Source of the DNA: Otariodibacter oris
GTDB lineage: Bacteria > Pseudomonadota > Gammaproteobacteria > Enterobacterales > Pasteurellaceae
DNA length: 64,000 nt
Direction: 5' to 3'
Assembly (NCBI RefSeq): GCF_009684715.1
Contig: NZ_CP016604.1
Location: 697,262 to 761,261, forward strand
In this document: positions 52,707 through 62,843 of the stretch, piece by piece
Position numbering within the stretch: the first letter of the stretch is position 1
Layout: each line of letters starts with the position of its first letter
Translations under genes and position numbers: made by a program
The notes under the pieces: generated by a model
Database searches by the model: none
Told to the model about the DNA's origin: nothing
What the model saw: the letters and a program-made list of their open reading frames with translations, nothing else

Positions 52707-54802
52707 TCTTCTATTACTACCGCTCTGATGGTTGATTCGTCTAGTTGAGCATTAAATGTATCCATTAATAGTTTTAGTTTAGGATCCTTTAATAATGCTT
52801 GTTTGGCCTCGGCAGTCATTTGTTCATAAATAATTCTGCGTAATTCTAATGGTGTCTGGTTACCATTGCTCTCTCCAAGGCTTAAATCATAGGTTAATCC
52901 TTGGGCTGCCAGTGCATCTGCTAATTTTTTTAGATTATCAGGATGATTCAAATGTGCAACCGATGATTTTAAGATTAGATGGAGATGATTGCCTTCTCTG
53001 CTCGTGAGATAACTGTTTAAAGCAACTTGTCGCACGAGTCCAGGTAAGTCTAACGATTCAACAATTTTGCACCATTCATCTTGTTCACAAGAAAGCGCAA
53101 TTGTTTTTCTCAGTAACTCTGGCGTTTTCTCTTGTAGAATCGCTTGCTTAATATCCGATGGTTTAGGTGATGACTCTTCGATTTCTAATTCGGGATTAAG
53201 CCACGTCCAGCGATAATCTTCATCGGTAGATTTTGTCGCTTGCGATTGTTGTGGTTGAGACTTTTGAGTTTTATGTATAGGTTCAGCTTTTTTCGCTAAA
53301 TTAGCAAAACGTTCTTGGATACTTAAATCAGAAGATTGTTTCGGCTTTTTAGGAATTACTTCAGGCTTTTTTTTTTCGTCTTGTGACTCAGTTTGCCCTT
53401 GTAATTTCTTTAAGGCATTGAGGGCTAAAGCGGCATTAGCCACAATATCATTTTCGCTATTGTATTCAGTCGTTACTACCGTTGTCGGTGTCGTCACTGG
53501 TTTTGATTCAGTTACGGAGACATTTGCAGATTGTTGAGCAGAACTGACCGCTTGTTCAGGCTTTTGCTGTGCCTGTACTTGTCTTTCAGCTTGTGGTTGC
53601 TGATTATGACGCAGTTTTTCTCGTAATTGTTCAAACTGCTGTGATGGCTGTGCTTGTGGCTGAACTTGTCTTGCAGGTTGAGGCTGAGTTGGCTTGATCT
53701 CAGTAGTTGCCGATGATGATTCAACATATTTAGGATGAAACGCTAAGGCTCTTAAGATCGTCATTTCTACCCCAATACGCTGATCAGGGGCGAAAGGTAG
53801 CTCTTTTTTACCCGTCAAAATAAGCTGATAGAAGAATTGAATATCTTCTGGCGAAATTTGGCGGGCAAGAAAATGTAAAGTGGTTTCTTCTTGAGCTGAT
53901 TTTGGTAATAGCTGAAGCATTGCAATCTTATGCAAGGTTTCTGCCAGATCTGATAGGAATTGCTGCCAATCTACACCTTTGGTCGCAACGGATTGAATCA
54001 CGTTCATTGCTTTTTCGCCATCCGCTAGCGCAAGGGCTTGCACTAATTCAAGCGGTTGATGATCATCAATCAAACCAAGCATTTGGCTCACCACGTCAGC
54101 GGTGACATTCGCATTGCTCATTGCAATCGCTTGATCGGTTAAACTCAACGAATCACGAATGCTGCCTTGAGCTGCCTTAGCCAGTTTTTCTAATGCTAAT
54201 ACTTCAAAAGGAATATTTTCCTGTTTCAGAATAAAACTTAAGTGATCTTGAATCTGCTGTTGCTCCAATGCACGCAAGTGGAATTGAATACAACGAGAGA
54301 GGATTGTAATCGGCAGTTTTTGTGGATCAGTGGTTGCCAATAGAAATTTGACGTACTGTGGCGGTTCTTCCAACGTTTTTAATAACGCATTAAAACTATG
54401 GCGAGAGAGCATATGCACTTCATCGATGAGGTAAACCTTGAATCGACCGACAGTAGGTTTATATTGCACGTTATCAAGGAGTTCACGAGTGTCTTCTACT
54501 TTGGTACGCGACGCCGCATCGATCTCAATCAGATCGATGAATCGACCTTCCTCAATTGCTTTACAGTTCTCACATTGACCACAAGGATCTGCTGTAATGC
54601 CTTTTTCACAATTTAAGCCTTTTGCAAAAAGGCGGGCAATGGAAGTTTTACCTACACCACGAGTCCCAGAAAAGAGATAAGCGTGATGCAAGCGTCCCTC
54701 TCTTAATCCGTTTTCGAGAGCAGCTAATACGTGCTGTTGCCCCACAACGTCGCTAAAACGTTGTGGTCGCCATTTTCGAGCAAGAACTTGATAAGAAGAC
54801 AA
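52703..54802 (-). CDS. dnaX: DNA polymerase III tau/gamma subunit DnaX
   Basis: The 699-residue clamp-loader ATPase has Walker A SGTRGVGKTS, the zinc-module cysteines (C64, CGQCENC), Walker B YLIDEVHMLS and the SRC motif LSRCIQF in domains I-III (1-365). A Gln-rich, low-complexity linker (about 370-460) precedes a Lys-rich segment and the tau-specific C-terminus that binds polymerase and helicase. Tau is longer than in E. coli (643). A run of ten As at codons 476-479 offers a frameshift to a gamma-like form. It overlaps yadG by 4 bases and has an internal uptake signal. Confidence 0.96.
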   Translation of the reverse strand: MSSYQVLARKWRPQRFSDVVGQQHVLAALENGLREGRLHHAYLFSGTRGVGKTSIARLFAKGLNCEKGITADPCGQCENCKAIEEGRFIDLIEIDAASRTKVEDTRELLDNVQYKPTVGRFKVYLIDEVHMLSRHSFNALLKTLEEPPQYVKFLLATTDPQKLPITILSRCIQFHLRALEQQQIQDHLSFILKQENIPFEVLALEKLAKAAQGSIRDSLSLTDQAIAMSNANVTADVVSQMLGLIDDHQPLELVQALALADGEKAMNVIQSVATKGVDWQQFLSDLAETLHKIAMLQLLPKSAQEETTLHFLARQISPEDIQFFYQLILTGKKELPFAPDQRIGVEMTILRALAFHPKYVESSSATTEIKPTQPQPARQVQPQAQPSQQFEQLREKLRHNQQPQAERQVQAQQKPEQAVSSAQQSANVSVTESKPVTTPTTVVTTEYNSENDIVANAALALNALKKLQGQTESQDEKKKPEVIPKKPKQSSDLSIQERFANLAKKAEPIHKTQKSQPQQSQATKSTDEDYRWTWLNPELEIEESSPKPSDIKQAILQEKTPELLRKTIALSCEQDEWCKIVESLDLPGLVRQVALNSYLTSREGNHLHLILKSSVAHLNHPDNLKKLADALAAQGLTYDLSLGESNGNQTPLELRRIIYEQMTAEAKQALLKDPKLKLLMDTFNAQLDESTIRAVVIEE
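53367..53376 (-). other. Slippery A10 run in dnaX, candidate gamma frameshift site
   Basis: The coding strand reads GAC GAA AAA AAA AAG CCT, containing the A-AAA-AAG heptamer used in E. coli dnaX. A -1 shift gives GCC TGA, ending a product of about 480 residues. AAGGGC lies about 30 bases upstream; no strong downstream stem is visible. Confidence 0.6.
53547..53555 (-). repeat. Uptake signal inside dnaX
   Basis: Exact ACAAGCGGT on the minus strand, followed by CAGTT; here it encodes part of the variable linker. Confidence 0.85.
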
Positions 54803-54839
54803 ATTGACTGATCCTATTTATTCTTTATTAAAGGAGAGA

Positions 54840-55382
54840 TTAGTGACCGTCAAAACTGACTAATGAGAAAGATTTAACGCCCATTTTTTCTAAACGCTCT
54901 GCACCGCCTAACACAGGCAACCAAATTACGAATGCAGCGTGCTCAACGTTACCATTTAAACGACGAATTAATTTTACTGTCGCTTCAACAGTACCGCCTG
55001 TTGCAAGTAGATCATCAAGGATCAATACGTTATCGCCTGCTTGAATTGAATCAGTATGAATCTCTAATGTATCTTCGCCATATTCTAATGTGTAAGATTG
55101 AGAGATAGTTTCACGAGGAAGTTTGTTTGGTTTACGAACCAACACAAATGGCACACCTAATGCTAACGCAACGGGCGCACCAAAAATAAAGCCACGAGAT
55201 TCTGTTCCTACAACTTTCGTAATGCCTTTGTCTTTAAATTCTGCAACGATTGCATCAATGGTTGCTTGGAATGCTTCTGGTACTTCTAGAAGTGAGGTGA
55301 TATCACGAAAGATAATTCCTTCTTTTGGATAGTTAGGAATAGATTTGATAGAAGATTTTATTAAATCTAATTGTGGGTTCAT
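54840..55382 (-). CDS. apt: Adenine phosphoribosyltransferase Apt
   Basis: Apt salvages adenine to AMP with PRPP. The 180-residue protein has [38 protein letters not shown] and the PRPP loop [12 protein letters not shown]. It is followed by dnaX after 37 bases with no terminator, as in many gamma-proteobacteria, so the two are probably co-transcribed. Confidence 0.96.
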   Translation of the reverse strand: MNPQLDLIKSSIKSIPNYPKEGIIFRDITSLLEVPEAFQATIDAIVAEFKDKGITKVVGTESRGFIFGAPVALALGVPFVLVRKPNKLPRETISQSYTLEYGEDTLEIHTDSIQAGDNVLILDDLLATGGTVEATVKLIRRLNGNVEHAAFVIWLPVLGGAERLEKMGVKSFSLVSFDGH

Positions 55383-55583
55383 TGTTTGACCTTTTCTTTT
55401 TTAATTGGGAAAAATAACCTGAGGAATTTAACAAAAATTACGAGAATTACAAGGAAAATGTGCAAATAAGCGGTTCGTTGTAACAAAAGTTTTGTAATAA
55501 GTAAAATATTTCATTACCAAAGCCTAACCAAATGCATTAAGTAATAGTCATCTGTTTAGCCTATACCTTTTATTTAATCAAAA

Positions 55584-57041
55584 TTATAAACCTACTTCAA
55601 ATACTAGATTTATGTTTTTATCTGTATATTGATATAAACTAGGAATATTACTGGACTGCTTATGCCATTTTAAGACTAATTTAGGTGTAATGTGCCACAA
55701 TTGCCAATCTCTTTTCCAAAGCATGATGGTTGCTACATAAATTTTATCTATACGTCTTTTACCTAGTGGAAATACTCCGATTTTAGCTTGATCTTTATAT
55801 TTCCTATGACTCGCAGAAAGAAAAATATGGTTTGATAGCCCTTCCCATTCCCAATGTTTTTCCCAGCCTATGCGAAGTGTAGTTTTATCATTGCTATATT
55901 GTTTTGCTCTCGTATTTTCGTGGTAATAATCTGCGCCGACATAACTAAATTGTGTCGAGTCATTTTGCCAAAGAAGGGTCGAAGATAATTGATAATTTAT
56001 CCCATTAAGTACGGTATTTTCTGGATAGCGTTGAATTGCATATTCTCCAGAAGCTGAATATTGCCAATGAGGTGTAAGCCATTTTCGATAACTTAAATGT
56101 AACCCTCCAGATTTGGAATAGCGATGATTACCATACCAACGCAGAGCATAGAATGGCGTAATTTTAGTGACACTCAGAGTATTTTTATAGGCATAGCCTA
56201 GTGAAGTACGAGAGTTCGCATCATCAAATGAATGATTTGTCCAATAACTTTTACCATAGAGTTGTTGCTCAAAAATGAGATAATGATTTTTATATAAATT
56301 AAACTCTTTACTTAAATTTAGACTGTAACTTATTCCCTTGGCTTTTTGTGGCAACATTGATTTTCCTTTTTTAAACGGAAGTCCTGCTAGCGTTATTTCT
56401 GGAATATAAGTCGAACTTGAAGCATTATTGACATTTCTTTCATTTACGTAAGAAGCTGTTATGTTAAATTTCCAATTGTTTTGTTGTTGAATTGAGTAAA
56501 GGTAAGATTCTACTTGCGCTTTAATTGTATCAGGTAAATCACTCTCTTGTCTTAGTTTTTCAAATTGTTCTCTAGCAAGGTTATTTTGCTTATTTTCAAA
56601 TAGTGTGGTTGCTAGTGTAAATCGAATAGGATTAAGTTTAGGATTACTTACTAAAATTTTTCTATATAATTTGATGGCTTGTTCAAAATTACCATTTTCC
56701 TTTTCAATTCTGGCATAAGCAAAATCAAGCAAAATAGGGTCTTTATTTGGGAACGATTCATAGATTTTGAGTAAAAATGGGATAAATTTAATATTATTTT
56801 GTAAGAGTAAATTATTTAATATTTTTTCAGTAAGATAAATATTATTTTTCAAATCATCATATGAAAAATCATCAGGAATATCGGGTGAATTTTGTTCACT
56901 AAATTTGAGTTGTTCGGCAGTATTAGGCATTTTTTGCATGAAATTGGCATCAAATGGTTCAATAGCATTGTGATCTGTTAGCTCAATTGAAAAGACAGAT
57001 AAAGGTAAGAATGAAAAAAATAAAAAGAAAAAATGTTTCAT
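55584..57041 (-). CDS. Slam-family outer-membrane translocator for surface lipoproteins (DUF560)
   Basis: A 485-residue protein with a signal peptide (cleavage near VFSIE), a helical TPR-like domain (about 75-195, including FAYARIEKENGNFEQAIKLYRKIL) and a C-terminal 14-strand-type beta-barrel, ending in NLVFEVGL. This is the layout of Slam (surface lipoprotein assembly modifier), which moves specific lipoproteins to the cell surface. The lipoprotein gene just upstream is the likely client. No ribosome site is visible before the ATG, and a hairpin separates the two genes, so expression should be lower than that of the client. Confidence 0.85.
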   Translation of the reverse strand: MKHFFFLFFSFLPLSVFSIELTDHNAIEPFDANFMQKMPNTAEQLKFSEQNSPDIPDDFSYDDLKNNIYLTEKILNNLLLQNNIKFIPFLLKIYESFPNKDPILLDFAYARIEKENGNFEQAIKLYRKILVSNPKLNPIRFTLATTLFENKQNNLAREQFEKLRQESDLPDTIKAQVESYLYSIQQQNNWKFNITASYVNERNVNNASSSTYIPEITLAGLPFKKGKSMLPQKAKGISYSLNLSKEFNLYKNHYLIFEQQLYGKSYWTNHSFDDANSRTSLGYAYKNTLSVTKITPFYALRWYGNHRYSKSGGLHLSYRKWLTPHWQYSASGEYAIQRYPENTVLNGINYQLSSTLLWQNDSTQFSYVGADYYHENTRAKQYSNDKTTLRIGWEKHWEWEGLSNHIFLSASHRKYKDQAKIGVFPLGKRRIDKIYVATIMLWKRDWQLWHITPKLVLKWHKQSSNIPSLYQYTDKNINLVFEVGL

Positions 57042-57051
57042 AAATAAAAGG

Positions 57052-57083
57052 AAAAAAATAGTGCCTTAAATTAATAAGGCACT
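57052..57083 (-). terminator. Terminator-like hairpin between the surface lipoprotein and slam
   Basis: In the gene direction AGTGCCTTA (57083-57075) pairs with TAAGGCACT (57068-57060), followed by ATTTTTTT. It ends 10 bases before the slam start codon, so it may permit only partial readthrough. Confidence 0.8.
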
Positions 57084-57100
57084 GCATTGAAAGAATAGTA

Positions 57101-57757
57101 TTATTGTTGTTTTTCTGCTACAAAAGCACCACCTAAGATTTGAGAGCCATTTGTTTCTGAACTTTTCTCAATCTTGCCGACAACGTTTTCTGCTTTAGGA
57201 CCAGCGAAAGAACCGTTATAAGTTGATGTAATCGGAGTGGATGCTCCGTGTTCAGTATAAGTAAATTTTCCTCCACTAAAGGTTAAATTTTCCTGAATGT
57301 CTGCATCTCCAAATTTAACATAGATTATTTCATTTTTCTGGTTTTCTCCGCTAATTTTGCCGTTATTAACATTAAAAGTTACTTTGGTATTTGCTGAAGT
57401 AATATCAGAAGAATCATTTTTACTTAGTTGAAAAGAAAGCTCTCCCTCAAATGTTCCCTGAATATTATTTTTATTAATGTCTTTAGTTGGTTTTTCTTTA
57501 ACCAGTGTTTTGTATTCAGGAGAATTTGTCGAATCGAGGTAATACAAACTGTATGCTTTAACAACACCTTCCTTAACATTTGGGTCAGTTTTATTCTCAA
57601 TGCTGATTTTCATAGCTTCAAATTTGTCAGAATCTGTGATTTCAAAATCATCAGGAAGAATTTGAAGTTTATTAGAGGATCCACCAGAAGAACCACATCC
57701 AACGATAGTAAAAGAAGCAATGGTTGCCAATACAATATTTAATTTTAAAGATTTCAT
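57101..57757 (-). CDS. Probable Slam-dependent surface lipoprotein with TbpB-like barrel
   Basis: A 218-residue lipoprotein with lipobox IVGC (Cys21) followed by the flexible GSSGGSSN linker. The C-terminal half (about 105-218) has alternating strands and the TbpB-type barrel features GTFEGELSFQL, YNGSFAGPKAENVVGKIE and GGAFVAEKQ. Slam clients share this barrel. The N-terminal domain (about 30-100) is charged and matches nothing I recognise, so the ligand (haem, metal, host protein) is unknown. The gene has an AAGGAAAA ribosome site. Confidence 0.78.
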   Translation of the reverse strand: MKSLKLNIVLATIASFTIVGCGSSGGSSNKLQILPDDFEITDSDKFEAMKISIENKTDPNVKEGVVKAYSLYYLDSTNSPEYKTLVKEKPTKDINKNNIQGTFEGELSFQLSKNDSSDITSANTKVTFNVNNGKISGENQKNEIIYVKFGDADIQENLTFSGGKFTYTEHGASTPITSTYNGSFAGPKAENVVGKIEKSSETNGSQILGGAFVAEKQQ

Positions 57758-57887
57758 ATGTTTTCCTTTATTTTTACTAGGTAAAAAATTGACGTATAAG
57801 TTATTTATTTACCAATAAGAGAATTATAATTTAAAAACTTTAAAAGTGAATAGAAGTTTGATTTTTCTTTTATAAAACAACCAGTTG

Positions 57888-59042
57888 TTAAAATTTTGTT
57901 TCAAATTTTCTCGGCACAATAAATATGGCAGGTAGAGCAAAAATTGCCATAAGTCCAAAACTTATCGATGGTGAATATTGATAAGTAAGGCCAGCAATAA
58001 ATGTAAATATCGCCATAAGAATACAGTTTGAAATACTAAAATAGAGTGCTTGTAGTTTTGCTATATGTTCTACGGGTTGAGATGAAATATAGCGAATCAT
58101 TGCATAATGTCCTGCCGCATAAGAAATGGAGTGGAGTAACTGCACAAAAACTAAAATCATAAAATCATGTGTAGAGGCAATGATACCCCAACGTAAAATC
58201 GCCCCCAATGCTGATAAGATAACGAGATGCTGAGTTTTCCATCCTTTGAACGCTTTATTTGAGAAGAAGAAAAAAATGATCTCGGCAATCACCGCAGCTG
58301 CCCATAAAAAGCTTGCATCCTGTGTACTAATTCCATTGCTCGACCAGTAAATTGTACTATAAGCGTAATAGGCAGCATGAGAGGCTTGGATTAACGAAAT
58401 GGCAATCATAATTTTCATGGTTTCTGGTGCTTTGAATAATTGCCAGTAAGTAATATTTGATATCTTTGGTTGATCGTGATTATTTTGAGTAAATCCAACG
58501 GTAGGATTTAGCATTAACCCAATGCCAAGGAAAATCAACCAAGCCGTTAAGATCCAAATAATCGCAGATTCTTCAAGATAATTGAGTAAAAATCCTGTTG
58601 AAACAGACCCGACTACGAAAGCCATAGATCCAAATAAGCGACTTCTTCCATAGTCTAAATTCACTTGTTGTTGCCATGTTGATGCAATGGTATCGCCAAT
58701 TGGCATTGATCCTCCATTAAACATATGGAAAACAGCAATAACAGGTAACAATATCCAAACTGATCCAACGCTCCAAGCTACAATAAATAAAATGGCGACC
58801 GTTGCCCAAGTAAGAATGCGATTTAATGGAATTAAGCGATTAGGATTGGCAGCTTTTTGCGAAAAAAACATCGCCCCAAGAAAACGGAAAATATAGCCTA
58901 AGGAAATAATCAAACCGATCATTTCAGTATCATATTCGTGGTGTTTTAACCAAACAGGTAAGAAAGGGAGTAAAACACCGTAGGCACAATAAAAACCAAA
59001 AAAGTTAAAAGAAGACCATTGAAAAGGGCTAAGTTTAATCAT
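57888..59042 (-). CDS. HcaT-like MFS transporter
   Basis: A 384-residue protein with 12 membrane segments of the LacY/HcaT group. The start SPFQWSSFNFFGFYCAYGVLLPFLPVWL is characteristic, as are GYIFRFLGAMFF and HAAYYAYSTIYW. E. coli HcaT carries 3-phenylpropionate, but there are no hca genes here, so the substrate is open. It overlaps proC by 4 bases. Confidence 0.85.
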   Translation of the reverse strand: MIKLSPFQWSSFNFFGFYCAYGVLLPFLPVWLKHHEYDTEMIGLIISLGYIFRFLGAMFFSQKAANPNRLIPLNRILTWATVAILFIVAWSVGSVWILLPVIAVFHMFNGGSMPIGDTIASTWQQQVNLDYGRSRLFGSMAFVVGSVSTGFLLNYLEESAIIWILTAWLIFLGIGLMLNPTVGFTQNNHDQPKISNITYWQLFKAPETMKIMIAISLIQASHAAYYAYSTIYWSSNGISTQDASFLWAAAVIAEIIFFFFSNKAFKGWKTQHLVILSALGAILRWGIIASTHDFMILVFVQLLHSISYAAGHYAMIRYISSQPVEHIAKLQALYFSISNCILMAIFTFIAGLTYQYSPSISFGLMAIFALPAIFIVPRKFETKF

Positions 59043-59860
59043 AGTTGTTTTTCCATTTCTTCCGCACGTTTGATCGCAGCGTGCATTGCTTGATTGACTA
59101 TTTCAGAGAGATTATGCTGTTCAAAAACAGATAATGCTTGGGCAGTTGTCCCGCCTTTTGAGGTCACATTTTCTCGTAAAGTTGATAGTGGAATATCGGG
59201 ATTTTCTACCACCATTTTACTTGCCCCTAAAGCAACGGACTGCACCAGAAAACGAGCATCTTGTTCACTGAATCCCATCTGTACCGCTGACTGTTGCATT
59301 GCCTCCATAAATCGAAAGAAATAAGCAGGGCTACTCCCCGTGATCGCAATGATCTGATTCAACTTGTCTTCGGATTCCACCCAATAACATTTGCCGACGG
59401 AAGAAAGCAATGATTCCGTAAATTCACAAGCGGTCGGATCTACGGATTTTTTTGCAAATAATCCCGACAAACCTTCGCCAATAAGTGAAGGCGTATTAGG
59501 CATTGAGCGAATAATATTTTTTGCCGTCGGGAGTAAGTTTTCTAAGCGAGTGACTGAAATACCCGCAGCCACAGAGAGAACCCATTTATGTGAAAAATCC
59601 ACATTCGCAAATTCAGCACAGACTTCCGCCATCACTTGAGGTTTCACCGCTAAAATAATCACATCGGCTTGTTCAACAGCTTGTCTGTTCGACAAATTCA
59701 CTGTAACGCCCATATTTTTTAGTTCATCTCGGCGAGCTTGGTTACTTTTATTGCAAGCGATCACTAATTCACTTGGATACCCACTTTTAATTAGCCCTGA
59801 AATAATCGCAAAAGCCATATTCCCCGCACCAATAAAGGCGACCTTTTTCCGTTGCATCAT
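59039..59860 (-). CDS. proC: Pyrroline-5-carboxylate reductase ProC
   Basis: ProC catalyses the last step of proline synthesis. The 273-residue protein has the NAD(P) loop FIGAGNMAFAI, ILAVKPQVM, MPNTPSLIGEG, SGSSPAYFFRFMEAM-type region (TGSSPAYFF) and VTSKGGTTAQAL. The start is one of two adjacent ATGs after GAGAGAA. An exact uptake signal lies inside. Confidence 0.96.
   Translation of the reverse strand: MMQRKKVAFIGAGNMAFAIISGLIKSGYPSELVIACNKSNQARRDELKNMGVTVNLSNRQAVEQADVIILAVKPQVMAEVCAEFANVDFSHKWVLSVAAGISVTRLENLLPTAKNIIRSMPNTPSLIGEGLSGLFAKKSVDPTACEFTESLLSSVGKCYWVESEDKLNQIIAITGSSPAYFFRFMEAMQQSAVQMGFSEQDARFLVQSVALGASKMVVENPDIPLSTLRENVTSKGGTTAQALSVFEQHNLSEIVNQAMHAAIKRAEEMEKQL
59427..59435 (+). 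repeat. Uptake signal inside proC
   Basis: Exact ACAAGCGGT on the plus strand, followed by CGGAT. Confidence 0.85.
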
Positions 59861-59935
59861 AATTCTCTCTTTTTGTAAATTGATTCAGTTAGCGTAGAAT
59901 ATAGGTATTTTACGCTATCAATGAAGGATTACTAA

Positions 59936-60844
59936 ATGTTTTGGTTTAAAAATGTGATGATTTATCGCCTAACGACCCCACTTACGCTTGAGTCGGCAGA
60001 ATTTGAGCAACAGCTTGAACAAACAAAATACACCCCTTGCCAACAAAGTGATATGAGCAAATTTGGTTGGTCTTCGCCACTCGTTACCAGTGAATTATTA
60101 CATTTTTCACAAGGTAAACAATTCTTAGTTGTGGCGCATAAAGAAGATAAATTATTGCCCGCGCCAGTTATCAAAAAAGAAACGGATTCTCGCATTGAGA
60201 TTTTCGAGCAAAAAGAGCAACGCAAAGCCAGAAAAATAGAAAAGCAATCTATCAAAGATGACGTAATCGCTATGTTATTACCGAGAGCCTTTAGCAAACA
60301 CCAAAGCACAGCCATTTGGTTAGATTTAGACAATCAATTGGTTTATGTGGATTCAGCATCAAGCAAACGTGCGGAAGATGCCCTTTCATTATTGCGTAAA
60401 ACGTTAGGTTCATTACCCGTCGTGCCAATTTCATTTGCTCAACAACCGAGTGAAGCAATGACGGCTTGGCTTGCTAAAGGGCATACACCTCATTGGTTGA
60501 ATTTACTTGAAGAGGCAGAATTAAAATCTTTCGATACAGAAAGTATCATCCGTTGTAAACGTCAAGATTTAGAGAGCGAAGAAATTGCCTTGCATCTTTC
60601 CGCAGGAAAGTTGGTGACAAAATTAGCATTGGATTGGGATAGCCATTTCTCGTTTGTGTTGAACGAGGATGCCACACTTACTCGTGTAAAATTTGCTGAT
60701 GAAATTCGTGAAAAAAATGAAGATATTTTGAAAGAGGATATTGCTCAACGTTTCGATGCCGATTTCTTGTTAATGACGGAAGAACTGCGTTTATTTACCG
60801 AGAAATTGACCGAAGAATTAGGTGGCATTAAGGAACGTTTATAA
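59936..60844 (+). CDS. rdgC: Recombination-associated protein RdgC
   Basis: A 302-residue ring-forming DNA-binding protein that limits RecA action. The start [12 protein letters not shown] and [15 protein letters not shown] are canonical, as are [14 protein letters not shown] and the [15 protein letters not shown]-type region ([18 protein letters not shown]). Its stop shares one base with the cca start (TAATG), so the two are coupled. Confidence 0.96.
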   Translation: MFWFKNVMIYRLTTPLTLESAEFEQQLEQTKYTPCQQSDMSKFGWSSPLVTSELLHFSQGKQFLVVAHKEDKLLPAPVIKKETDSRIEIFEQKEQRKARKIEKQSIKDDVIAMLLPRAFSKHQSTAIWLDLDNQLVYVDSASSKRAEDALSLLRKTLGSLPVVPISFAQQPSEAMTAWLAKGHTPHWLNLLEEAELKSFDTESIIRCKRQDLESEEIALHLSAGKLVTKLALDWDSHFSFVLNEDATLTRVKFADEIREKNEDILKEDIAQRFDADFLLMTEELRLFTEKLTEELGGIKERL

Positions 60845-62094
60845 TGGAGATTTACCTTGTCGGTGGGGCAGTCCGAGATCAGCTATTAGGCTTACCCGTT
60901 AAAGATAAAGATTGGCTAGTGGTTGGGGCGACACCCGAGCAATTATTGGCGGAAGGCTATCAGCAAGTGGGCAACGACTTCCCTGTTTTTTTACACCCTA
61001 AAACTCGAGAAGAATATGCGTTAGCTCGTACAGAACGTAAGAGTGGTAAAGGTTACACGGGCTTTATCTGTGATTTTTCGCCAGAAGTCACGCTAGAGCA
61101 AGATCTGATCCGCCGAGATTTAACCATCAATGCAATCGCCCAAGAGCTGAATGGAGAGTTGCACGATTTTTACGGGGGCTTATCCGATCTTAACAACAAA
61201 ATTTTACGTCACGTTTCCCCTGCATTTAGTGAAGATCCATTACGCGTTTTGAGGGTGGCACGCTTTGCTGCTCGTTATCATTCGCTAGGGTTTTCGATTG
61301 CGGACGAAACAGTAAAATTAATGCGAGAAATGACCGCTTGTGGCGAGTTAAATCATTTAACTGCTGAGCGTGTATGGCTAGAAACCCAAAAAGCCTTTGC
61401 CACACCGTCCCCTCAAGTTTATTTCCAAGTATTGAGAAAAATAGGGGCATTAAAAGTCTTATTCCCAGAAGTTGATGCGTTATTTGGTGTGCCTCAACCA
61501 GAAAAGCACCATCCTGAAATTGATTGCGGTATCCATACCTTAATGGTGGTTGAACAAGCAAAAAAATTAGCAAACCAAGCTAATGATCCTGAAAGTGTAT
61601 TATTTGCCGCACTGTGCCACGATTTAGGAAAGGCATTATCGCCCAAAGAGATTTTACCTCATCATTACGGACACGAGCAGAAAGGTGTTGAACCCACTCG
61701 TCAGCTCGCTAATCGTTTAAAAGTCCCCACTCACACTAAAGATTTTGCCAAGTTAGTCACAGAGTTTCATACCCATTGCCATAAGATTATGGAGTTGCGT
61801 CCAGAAACTGTGGTTAAGCTATTTAATAAATTTGATGCGTGGCGGAAACCACAACGATTTTTTGATTTTTTACTGGCGTGTAAAGCCGATTCACGAGGAC
61901 GATTAGGTTTTGAAGATCGAGAATATCCTCAAGTCGAGTACGCTAAACAGCTATTCCACATTGCCAATCAAGTCGAAGTGAAAAAAGTGATCGAAGACGG
62001 CTTTGAAAAATCCGCTATTCGAGTTGAATTAGATAAACGCAGAGCATTAGCGATCAAACAATTTAAGCAATCGCAAATGAATCGTAATAATTAA
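60844..62094 (+). CDS. cca: Multifunctional CCA-adding enzyme
   Basis: A 416-residue class II nucleotidyltransferase that builds or repairs the CCA end of tRNAs. It has [13 protein letters not shown], the metal-binding [15 protein letters not shown], and a C-terminal HD domain ([10 protein letters not shown]) giving phosphatase and phosphodiesterase activity in the E. coli-type enzyme. An uptake signal lies inside the gene. Confidence 0.96.
   Translation: MEIYLVGGAVRDQLLGLPVKDKDWLVVGATPEQLLAEGYQQVGNDFPVFLHPKTREEYALARTERKSGKGYTGFICDFSPEVTLEQDLIRRDLTINAIAQELNGELHDFYGGLSDLNNKILRHVSPAFSEDPLRVLRVARFAARYHSLGFSIADETVKLMREMTACGELNHLTAERVWLETQKAFATPSPQVYFQVLRKIGALKVLFPEVDALFGVPQPEKHHPEIDCGIHTLMVVEQAKKLANQANDPESVLFAALCHDLGKALSPKEILPHHYGHEQKGVEPTRQLANRLKVPTHTKDFAKLVTEFHTHCHKIMELRPETVVKLFNKFDAWRKPQRFFDFLLACKADSRGRLGFEDREYPQVEYAKQLFHIANQVEVKKVIEDGFEKSAIRVELDKRRALAIKQFKQSQMNRNN
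61333..61341 (-). repeat. Uptake signal inside cca
   Basis: Exact ACAAGCGGT on the minus strand, followed by CATTT. Confidence 0.85.
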
Positions 62095-62218
62095 ACTAAA
62101 TGTAGAGAATTAAAACAGGGATTTTTGCAAAATAAGGCAAAAAGGGCTACCATTCTTCTCCAAGTTATATGGTAATACACATAAGTTTATTACACCTTAC
62201 GCATTCATAGGATCGATA

Positions 62219-62758
62219 ATGAAAAAACACCATCTTAATACACTTATTTCAGCAGAGGACGTGCAAAATCGGATTGCTGAGTTAGCAAAAGAAATCAATC
62301 ATGATTATCACTATAACCACAGTAAAGATTTAGTGGTGGTGGGGCTGTTACGTGGTTCGTTTATGTTTATGGCGGATCTGGTTCGTCAATTAGATTTACC
62401 TGTTGAAGTCGATTTTTTAACGGCATCAAGTTATGGTACAGGTACAGAATCAAGTCGTGATGTGAAGATTCTAAAAGATTTAGATGGCGATATTTGTGGC
62501 AAGGATGTGCTTATTGTTGAGGATATTATTGATACAGGTTTTACTTTGAGTAAAGTAAGTGAAATCTTAAAATTAAGAGAACCTCGTTCAGTAAAAATTT
62601 GTACCTTGCTTGATAAACCTTCGCGCCGAGAAGTTGAGGTTGATGTTGAGTGGGTGGGTTTCACTATTCCAGATGAATTTGTGGTGGGTTATGGTATTGA
62701 TTATGCCCAGCACTATCGTAATTTAGATTATATTGCGAAAGTGATCATTGAAGAATAA
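62219..62758 (+). CDS. hpt: Hypoxanthine phosphoribosyltransferase Hpt
   Basis: Hpt salvages hypoxanthine (and guanine weakly) to IMP. The 179-residue protein has [15 protein letters not shown], the flexible-loop [10 protein letters not shown], the PRPP loop [13 protein letters not shown] and [10 protein letters not shown]. It has its own terminator made from two uptake signals. With apt and the purine permease the window holds three purine-salvage genes. Confidence 0.95.
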   Translation: MKKHHLNTLISAEDVQNRIAELAKEINHDYHYNHSKDLVVVGLLRGSFMFMADLVRQLDLPVEVDFLTASSYGTGTESSRDVKILKDLDGDICGKDVLIVEDIIDTGFTLSKVSEILKLREPRSVKICTLLDKPSRREVEVDVEWVGFTIPDEFVVGYGIDYAQHYRNLDYIAKVIIEE

Positions 62759-62779
62759 TGCAAAATATTAAATAAAACT

Positions 62780-62811
62780 AACCGCTTGTTGGCAACTTCA
62801 AGCGGTTTTTG
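62780..62811 (+). terminator. Terminator after hpt formed by two inverted uptake signals
   Basis: AACCGCTTG (62780-62788) pairs with CAAGCGGTT (62799-62807), followed by TTTT. Both arms are uptake-signal cores in opposite orientation, with an exact ACCGCTTGT at 62781. Confidence 0.88.
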
Positions 62812-62843
62812 TATTCTAATGATCATCAATCAGGAGAGAATGT

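Noticed and set aside
57758-57887. Fur box before the surface lipoprotein gene
   Set aside because: AATTATAATTCTCTTATT looks iron-box-like by eye, but an alignment to the 19-base consensus gives only about six matches and no symmetry.
59962-60333. 123-residue minus-strand frame over rdgC
   Set aside because: It is antisense to a well-matched RdgC and has no recognisable domain.
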